Assembly: GCF_019049285.1 (NCBI RefSeq)
Contig: NZ_JAGMUL010000198.1
Coordinates: forward strand, 1 to 64,000
DNA from: Streptomyces sp. AC550_RSS872
Lineage (GTDB): Bacteria > Actinomycetota > Actinomycetes > Streptomycetales > Streptomycetaceae
Reading direction: 5' to 3'
Length of the DNA stretch: 64,000 nucleotides
The notes under the pieces are model-generated. The model was not told where the DNA came from, ran no database searches, and saw nothing but the letters and a program-made list of their open reading frames with translations. The translations under genes and the position numbers were made by a program. Positions 59,393 to 64,000 of this stretch are shown one piece after another (position 1 is the stretch's first letter; the number at the start of each line of letters is the position of its first letter).

Positions 59393-61196
59393 CGGAGGCC
59401 TCCTTCTTCGTTGTCGCAGGCTTCTTCGCCGTCGGCTTCTTCACTCCCGGTGCGACTCGCCGCACCCTGCGACCCTGCACGGCCGCCGCGCCCGACACCG
59501 CAAGTCCCGCCAGCAGGGCCAACGCGACGGCCGGGGCGAGGGCTGCCCAGGGAGCGCGTTCGACGTAGGCGCGGGACTCGTCGAGGAGCAGGCCCCACTC
59601 GGGGGCGGGCGGCTGGGCACCCAGGCCCAGGAAGCCGAGGGAGGCCAGGGCGAGGGCGATGCCGGGGAGGCGGAGGAGGGCGTGGCGGGCGACGGGCGCG
59701 GCGACGGACGGCAGGACGTGCCGGGTGAGGATCCAGAACGGGGTCGCGCCCATGGCCCGTTGGGCGGTCAGGAACGCCGACGCCCGTACCTCCTGCACGA
59801 GTGCCGCCGCGTGCGCGGACAGGGCCGGCCAGGAGATCAGCCCGACCGCGAGGGCCGCGCCGCCGGTGCCCGGGCCGGCCGCCGCGGCGACCAGGATGCC
59901 GACGATCACCGGGGGCAGGGCGTTGGCGATGTCCGCCGCGCCGGCGGCGATGCCGGGCAGGAAGCCGAGGGCGAGCGCGACCAGCAGGCTCAGTACGCAG
60001 ATGGCGGCAGCTGTGCCGACGGTCGAGGCGGCGCCGTGTCCGAGCCGGGCGAGCACGTCGCGCCCGAGGGCGTCGGTGCCGAGCGGATGGGCCCAGGTGG
60101 GGGCGGCGAGCCGGGCGGCGGTGTTGACGGTGTACGGGTCGCGCAGCAGGCCCCAGCCGATGGTCACGGCGAGGACTGTGAACAGAGTCAACGGGATCGC
60201 CGGGTGTGCACGGACCGGCCGTGCCGGAGGCAGCGTCAGGCCGGCGTCACGCAGGGCGGGGCCCAGCAGCCGGCGCCGGGTGAACGCCGCCGACGCGCCC
60301 GCGACCAGACCGAGCAGCAGCAGCGCCAGCACCGACCCCTGGAGCAGCGGCAGATCCTGCGACTTGGCCGCGCCGAGCGCCGTACGGCCGATACCGGGCA
60401 CCGCGAACACCATCTCCACGGCGACCGCGCCGCCGGTCAGGCCGACGGCGACCATCCCGAACTGCGGTACCAGCGGCGGCAGTACGCGCTTGACGGCGGC
60501 CGCCGAGATCGCCGTACGGCTCACTCCCGCACCGCGCCACAGCTCCACCCACCGTTCGTCGAGGACAGCGGGCAGCGCGTCCGCGACCAGCCGGCCGAGC
60601 AGGCCGCCCGCCGGGACGCCGAGGGCGAGCGCGGGCAGCACCAGATACTCGGGGCCCGCCCAGCCGGCCGTCGGCAGCCAGCCCAGCCACACCCCGCACA
60701 CCAGCAGTGCGACGGTGGCCAGCAGGAACTCGGGGACCGCGGCGAGCATGGAGGCGAAGGCACCCGTCGAGCCGCGCCCCCGCACCAGCACCGGCGCCAC
60801 CAGCGCGGCGGCCAGCACGACCGCCACACCGAGCGCCGCGCCCATCAGGGCCAGCGACACCTGGAGCCCGTCGACGACGGACGGCAGGACGTCGTACCCC
60901 GACACCCAGGAGGTGCCGAGGTCGCCGCGCAGCAGGTCCGAGGCCCACCTTCCCAACAGGGAAAGGGGGCCGGCGTCCAGGCCGAGGTCCTCGCGGATCG
61001 CGGACAGGGCCTCCTCGGTCGCCTCCTGCTCGGCCGACCGGGCGCGCAGCACGGTGAGCGCCGGGTCCCGGCGCGAGAGCCAGGGCAGCAGGCCGACGGT
61101 GGCCAGGACGGCGACGAGACAGACGAGGCGGGTCAGCCCGGAGGAGCCGACCAACTTCCTTGTCCGGGAGCCCACTTGGCGCTGAAGGGTCTTCAC
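59382..61196 (-). CDS. Fused ABC permease (DppB-like + DppC-like in one polypeptide)
   Basis: 604 residues with two permease modules. Residues ~20-310 are DppB-like (EEALSAIREDLGLDAGPLSL, EAA-like loop ELWRGAGVSRTAISAA, then FAVPGIGRTALGA). Residues ~335-585 are DppC-like (HPLGTDALGRDVLARL, loop SAFLTAQRAMGATPFWIL, and LGLGAQPPAPEWG). A lysine-rich tail follows (VKKPTAKKPATTKKEA). Normally these are separate genes, so this is a natural fusion forming the whole channel. GTG start overlaps the binding-protein stop by 4 bp. About twelve membrane segments. Confidence 0.93.
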   Translation of the reverse strand: MKTLQRQVGSRTRKLVGSSGLTRLVCLVAVLATVGLLPWLSRRDPALTVLRARSAEQEATEEALSAIREDLGLDAGPLSLLGRWASDLLRGDLGTSWVSGYDVLPSVVDGLQVSLALMGAALGVAVVLAAALVAPVLVRGRGSTGAFASMLAAVPEFLLATVALLVCGVWLGWLPTAGWAGPEYLVLPALALGVPAGGLLGRLVADALPAVLDERWVELWRGAGVSRTAISAAAVKRVLPPLVPQFGMVAVGLTGGAVAVEMVFAVPGIGRTALGAAKSQDLPLLQGSVLALLLLGLVAGASAAFTRRRLLGPALRDAGLTLPPARPVRAHPAIPLTLFTVLAVTIGWGLLRDPYTVNTAARLAAPTWAHPLGTDALGRDVLARLGHGAASTVGTAAAICVLSLLVALALGFLPGIAAGAADIANALPPVIVGILVAAAAGPGTGGAALAVGLISWPALSAHAAALVQEVRASAFLTAQRAMGATPFWILTRHVLPSVAAPVARHALLRLPGIALALASLGFLGLGAQPPAPEWGLLLDESRAYVERAPWAALAPAVALALLAGLAVSGAAAVQGRRVRRVAPGVKKPTAKKPATTKKEASVAV

Positions 61197-62683
61197 TTGA
61201 CGTAGGTGTCCACCGTGACGAGCTCACGCTCACGCGGGTCGTGGGCCGCGTCCACGACACCGGCGGCGTCGCCCTGGATCACCCGCTCGTGGAGCATGGG
61301 AATCGCCGCGTCCGTGGCGAGCACGGCGGCCTCGGCCTCGATGACCGCCTTTCGGCGGGCGGCGCCGGCCTTCGTCTCGCCGGCCCTCTTCAACTCGGCG
61401 TCCACGGAGGAGTCGGCGAGCTGGGAGAGGTTGAAGGAGCCGTCGGAGGCGAAGTCGCTGTACAGGTAGGCGACCGGGTCGCCGGAGTCCAGGACGGTGG
61501 CCCGGGAGAGGATGAACGCGTCGAACTTGCCCGCCAGGGCGTCGGATTCGATGTTCGCGTACTCGCGCACGTCGAGCTTCACCTTGAACCCGGCCTTTTG
61601 CAGCTGCTGCTGCAACGTGGCGGCGACCTCGGGCAGCTCGGCCCGGTCGGTGAAGGTGCCGATGGTGATCGTCGTGCCGTTCGGCTTGCCGGGCTTCGTG
61701 TGCTTGACGGGCGTGCGCAGGCCGGCCGCCCACGGCAGCGCGGGACCGAGCAGCCCCTTGGCGACATCCGCCCGCCCCTCGTACACGCCCTCCACGATCG
61801 ACTTGGCGTCGATCGCCTCCCGGGCGGCGGCGCGCAGCGAGGCGTCCTTGAAGACACTCTTCTCGGTGTTCAGATAGAAGGTGTTGGTGCGCGGCATCGG
61901 GACCTCGGTGATCAGGTCCTGGTCGAGGACGGCGGCCTGGGAGACCGGAATCGCCTCGACGATGTCGGCCTCACCGGTGCGCAGGGCGGCGGCGCGGGCC
62001 GTCCCGTCCGGCACGAACTTGACGTCGATTCCCGGGGCCTTGGCCTTGCCGCCCCAGTACTTGTCGTAGCGGTCGAGAGCGGCGGAGGAGGTGCCGTTCA
62101 CCTTGACGAGTTCGAAGGGGCCGGTGCCGGCGCCGACGGGGTTCACCGTCTTCCCCCGGTAGGCCTTGGCGGCCAGGACCGACAGCTGGGGCGAGCTCAG
62201 CCGCTGCGGGACGAGGGGATCCTCGGTGCCGGTGGTGACCGAGACCGTGTCGGCGTCCTCGGCCTTCGCGGTCAGCTCCACGCCGTCGAGGATGCGGGGC
62301 TTGGGGGAGGCGCCGGCGGCCTTGGTGAGCGACCGCACGACGGCCTCGGCGTCGAGCTTCGTGCCGTCGTGGAAGGTGACGCCGTCGCGTATCTCGAAGG
62401 TCCATCTGCGGCCGGACTGCTGCCACTTGGTGGCGAGGGCCGGCTGGGCGTCGCCGTCCGCGTTGAGCTTCACCAGGGTCTCGGCCGTCGACCAGCGCGA
62501 GAGCTTGAACGCGTCGTCGCTCAGGGGGGACAGGCCGGAGCGGGGCGGCAGCATGTGCGCGACACGGATGCGCTTGCCGTCGGCGGACGCCTCGTCGGAC
62601 CCCGCCGACGAGAAGCATCCGGTGAGCAGGGCGGAGGCCGCGGTGACCGCGGTGAGCGGGAGAAGACGGGCGGGCACGCGCAC
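61193..62683 (-). CDS. ABC transporter substrate-binding lipoprotein (SBP_bac_5, NikA/DppA type)
   Basis: 496 residues. Signal with lipobox LLTGC lipidates Cys23. SBP_bac_5 hallmarks: RRWTFEIRDGVTFHDGTKLD, GTGPFELVKVNG, and RTNTFYLNTEKSVFKDASLR. The family binds peptides, nickel or metal chelates. GTG start at 62683 with GGAG six bases upstream. First gene of the operon; a Zur-like box lies 58-72 bp upstream, so a metal or metallophore ligand is the leading guess. No histidine cluster diagnostic of nickel was recognised. Confidence 0.92.
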   Translation of the reverse strand: MRVPARLLPLTAVTAASALLTGCFSSAGSDEASADGKRIRVAHMLPPRSGLSPLSDDAFKLSRWSTAETLVKLNADGDAQPALATKWQQSGRRWTFEIRDGVTFHDGTKLDAEAVVRSLTKAAGASPKPRILDGVELTAKAEDADTVSVTTGTEDPLVPQRLSSPQLSVLAAKAYRGKTVNPVGAGTGPFELVKVNGTSSAALDRYDKYWGGKAKAPGIDVKFVPDGTARAAALRTGEADIVEAIPVSQAAVLDQDLITEVPMPRTNTFYLNTEKSVFKDASLRAAAREAIDAKSIVEGVYEGRADVAKGLLGPALPWAAGLRTPVKHTKPGKPNGTTITIGTFTDRAELPEVAATLQQQLQKAGFKVKLDVREYANIESDALAGKFDAFILSRATVLDSGDPVAYLYSDFASDGSFNLSQLADSSVDAELKRAGETKAGAARRKAVIEAEAAVLATDAAIPMLHERVIQGDAAGVVDAAHDPRERELVTVDTYVK

Positions 62684-62728
62684 GGGACACTCCGGGTAAA
62701 GGCGTGGTCAAAGGTTGAATGCTCACCG

Positions 62729-62762
62729 AACATAGCATGATGACAATCGTTTTCAGAAGACC
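62729..62762 (-). promoter_or_regulatory. Promoter with Zur-like operator for the fused-permease ABC operon
   Basis: On the minus strand TGAAAACGATTGTCA (62755-62741) is a 7-1-7 inverted repeat matching the Streptomyces Zur consensus TGAAAATCATTTTCA at 12 of 15 positions. It sits between a -35-like TTCTGA and a -10 TATGTT (62734-62729) with about 18 bp spacing, ideal for repression. Known: Zur represses zinc uptake genes under zinc sufficiency. Fur- or Nur-type binding cannot be excluded. Confidence 0.65.
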
Positions 62763-62806
62763 GGAGTCGGTCGTGCGACCTGCTGCTCAGGGCACCCGCG
62801 ACCACT

Positions 62807-63976
62807 TCAGAGCCTTGCCCCCTTCAGCGCCATGTGCAGCAGCAGCCGGTCCTCCCCGTCGTCCAGGTCCAGCCCCGTCAGCTGCTCGACGCGGGAGAGC
62901 CGGTAGTACAGGGTCTGGCGGTGGATGCCGAGTTCGGCGGCGGTGCGGGCGGCCTGGCCGGCGCAGTCGAGGTAGGTCTCGGCGGTGCGGGCGAGTTCAC
63001 GGTGGGCGGGGGAGAGGAGGAGGGCGACCGCGGGGTCGTGGGTGACCTCCGGAGGGAGGGACGTCAGGAGGCGGTACGGGCCGATGTGCGCCCACTCGGC
63101 GATGGGGCCCAGCCGGGGCTCGGCCAGGGCGGCGCGGGCCGCGGCCGAGGCCTCCTGCCAGGCGGCGGGCAGTTCGCCGAGGCCCCTGCGGGGCGCGCCG
63201 ATACCGGCCGCCGAACGCGTCGCCTCGTCCTTCAGCAGCCTCGACGCCGCAGTGCGGGCCGGCGTCCGCACCTCCGCCGAACGCAGCCGCACCAGCACCG
63301 CGAGGCTCTGCCCGTCGGTCCCCCACGGCACCGTGCACAGTGCCGTCGCGTGCGGCACCGTACGGACCGACGGGGCGTCGTCGGGGTCGGCCGAAGGCCA
63401 CGGGGCGACGCAGACCACGGTGTGCGGGCCCTCGCCGCGTGCGCCCAGGGCCGTGCGCAGCGCCGCCACCGCCATGTCCCCCTGCCAGCCCCGCTCCGCG
63501 ACCAGCGCGGCCCGCAGTTCCCGGCTCAGATCCGCCCCGTGCTGCACCTCGTCCGCGAGCAGCGCGCCGATCCGCGCCGTCACCTCCATCGCGGCCGCCA
63601 GCTGCTGCTCGGTCGGGCCCGGATCGTCGTCCAGGAGCCAGACGTAGCCGAGCACGACCCCCCGATGGCGTACCGGCAGACAGATACGTCCCCGGTACAC
63701 CCCGGCCTCCGGAGTCGGCGGGATCCGCACCGGGCCCGTCGCGCGCGTGATGCCGAAGCCCTCGAACCACGTCCGTACGGCCGCGGTGGAGCGGCGGGTC
63801 AGGATCGAGCGGGTGCGCACGGGGTCCAGGGCCGACGCGTCGAGCTCGTCCTCACTGTCGTACGCACCGAAGGCGATCAGCTCGAAGTCCCGGTTCTCCA
63901 GGGTCGCCGGCACGCCCAGCAGCTCCGAGATCTCGTCGACCAGCTCCTGGAAGTCACCCCTGTATTCGGACGTCAC
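62807..63976 (-). CDS. PucR-type transcriptional regulator
   Basis: 389 residues. N-terminal GAF/PucR-like domain (LVDEISELLGVPATLENRDF) and C-terminal HTH_30 (about 340-385) in AAELGIHRQTLYYRLSRVEQ. These regulators often control proline, purine or other nitrogen-source genes. In S. coelicolor a similar regulator lies beside proline dehydrogenase genes, as I recall; here the right neighbour is outside the window. GTG start at 63976. Codirectional with, and upstream of, the ABC operon (123-bp gap containing the Zur-like promoter). Confidence 0.92.
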   Translation of the reverse strand: MTSEYRGDFQELVDEISELLGVPATLENRDFELIAFGAYDSEDELDASALDPVRTRSILTRRSTAAVRTWFEGFGITRATGPVRIPPTPEAGVYRGRICLPVRHRGVVLGYVWLLDDDPGPTEQQLAAAMEVTARIGALLADEVQHGADLSRELRAALVAERGWQGDMAVAALRTALGARGEGPHTVVCVAPWPSADPDDAPSVRTVPHATALCTVPWGTDGQSLAVLVRLRSAEVRTPARTAASRLLKDEATRSAAGIGAPRRGLGELPAAWQEASAAARAALAEPRLGPIAEWAHIGPYRLLTSLPPEVTHDPAVALLLSPAHRELARTAETYLDCAGQAARTAAELGIHRQTLYYRLSRVEQLTGLDLDDGEDRLLLHMALKGARL

Positions 63977-64000
63977 CCGGGCATTCTCCCGTATTTCCGC

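Noticed and set aside
58500..61205. 901-codon plus-strand open frame opposite the ABC operon
   Set aside because: The minus strand carries unmistakable ATPase and permease motifs; the plus frame is Arg/Gly/Gln low-complexity.

Overview
This window is a stretch of Streptomyces (or very close actinomycete) chromosome. The evidence is very high G+C with strong third-position G/C bias, many GTG starts, Tat and lipoprotein exports, WYL/TetR/PucR/LAL regulators, GGDEF-EAL proteins, and a gene order I recall from the conserved core of Streptomyces coelicolor: gcv-glyA, a peptide ABC operon, mnmA, ligA, gatCAB, ilvBNC, serA. No rRNA, tRNA, transposase, phage gene or CRISPR array was seen.

Layout. 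(1) 1-5.3 kb: gcvT-gcvH-glyA run leftward behind a tandem glycine riboswitch; a P-loop protein and two paralogous SseB proteins run rightward, so the block concerns glycine/serine one-carbon metabolism. (2) 5.3-11.95 kb: a five-gene oligopeptide-type ABC operon in the order permease C, binding lipoprotein, permease B, two ATPases, with a perfect hairpin after the lipoprotein gene and a strong terminator at the end. (3) 12-24 kb: mostly single genes, including a TRIC-type membrane protein, a membrane esterase, a thioesterase, WYL and TetR regulators, two small membrane proteins, the thiolation pair cysteine desulfurase + mnmA, a Tat-exported amidase, hydrolases, a LOG-family protein, an SDR and a MetE-like protein. 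(4) 24-34 kb: ligA, the GGDEF-EAL gene rmdB with an in-frame TTA codon, a TetR/DUF4267 divergon, and gatC-gatA-(80-aa gene)-gatB. (5) 34-46 kb: methyltransferase, MMPL exporter + GNAT, membrane proteins of unknown role, a 1017-residue LAL regulator, a sugar-dehydrogenase lipoprotein, an aldo/keto reductase and a 2-hydroxyacid dehydrogenase. (6) 46-55.4 kb: a second c-di-GMP gene (cdgE), then ilvBNC under leaderless-peptide attenuation, then serA. (7) 55.5-64 kb: an MFS exporter with divergent TetR, then a leftward, fully overlapping four-gene ABC operon (binding lipoprotein, fused permease pair, two ATPases) behind a Zur-like operator, and a PucR regulator.

Themes. Amino-acid supply is controlled at RNA level twice (glycine riboswitch; Ile-Leu-Val-Leu leader peptide). 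Two c-di-GMP proteins about 17 kb apart look functionally opposite: one has an intact EAL and a TTA codon, the other a GGDEF with an I-site and an eroded EAL. Intergenic spaces hold at least three families of palindromic repeats, one of which appears to have extended the coding end of the MFS gene. The least familiar system is the Zur-box-preceded ABC operon at 57.7-62.8 kb with both permeases in one polypeptide; metal-complex uptake is inferred, not shown.
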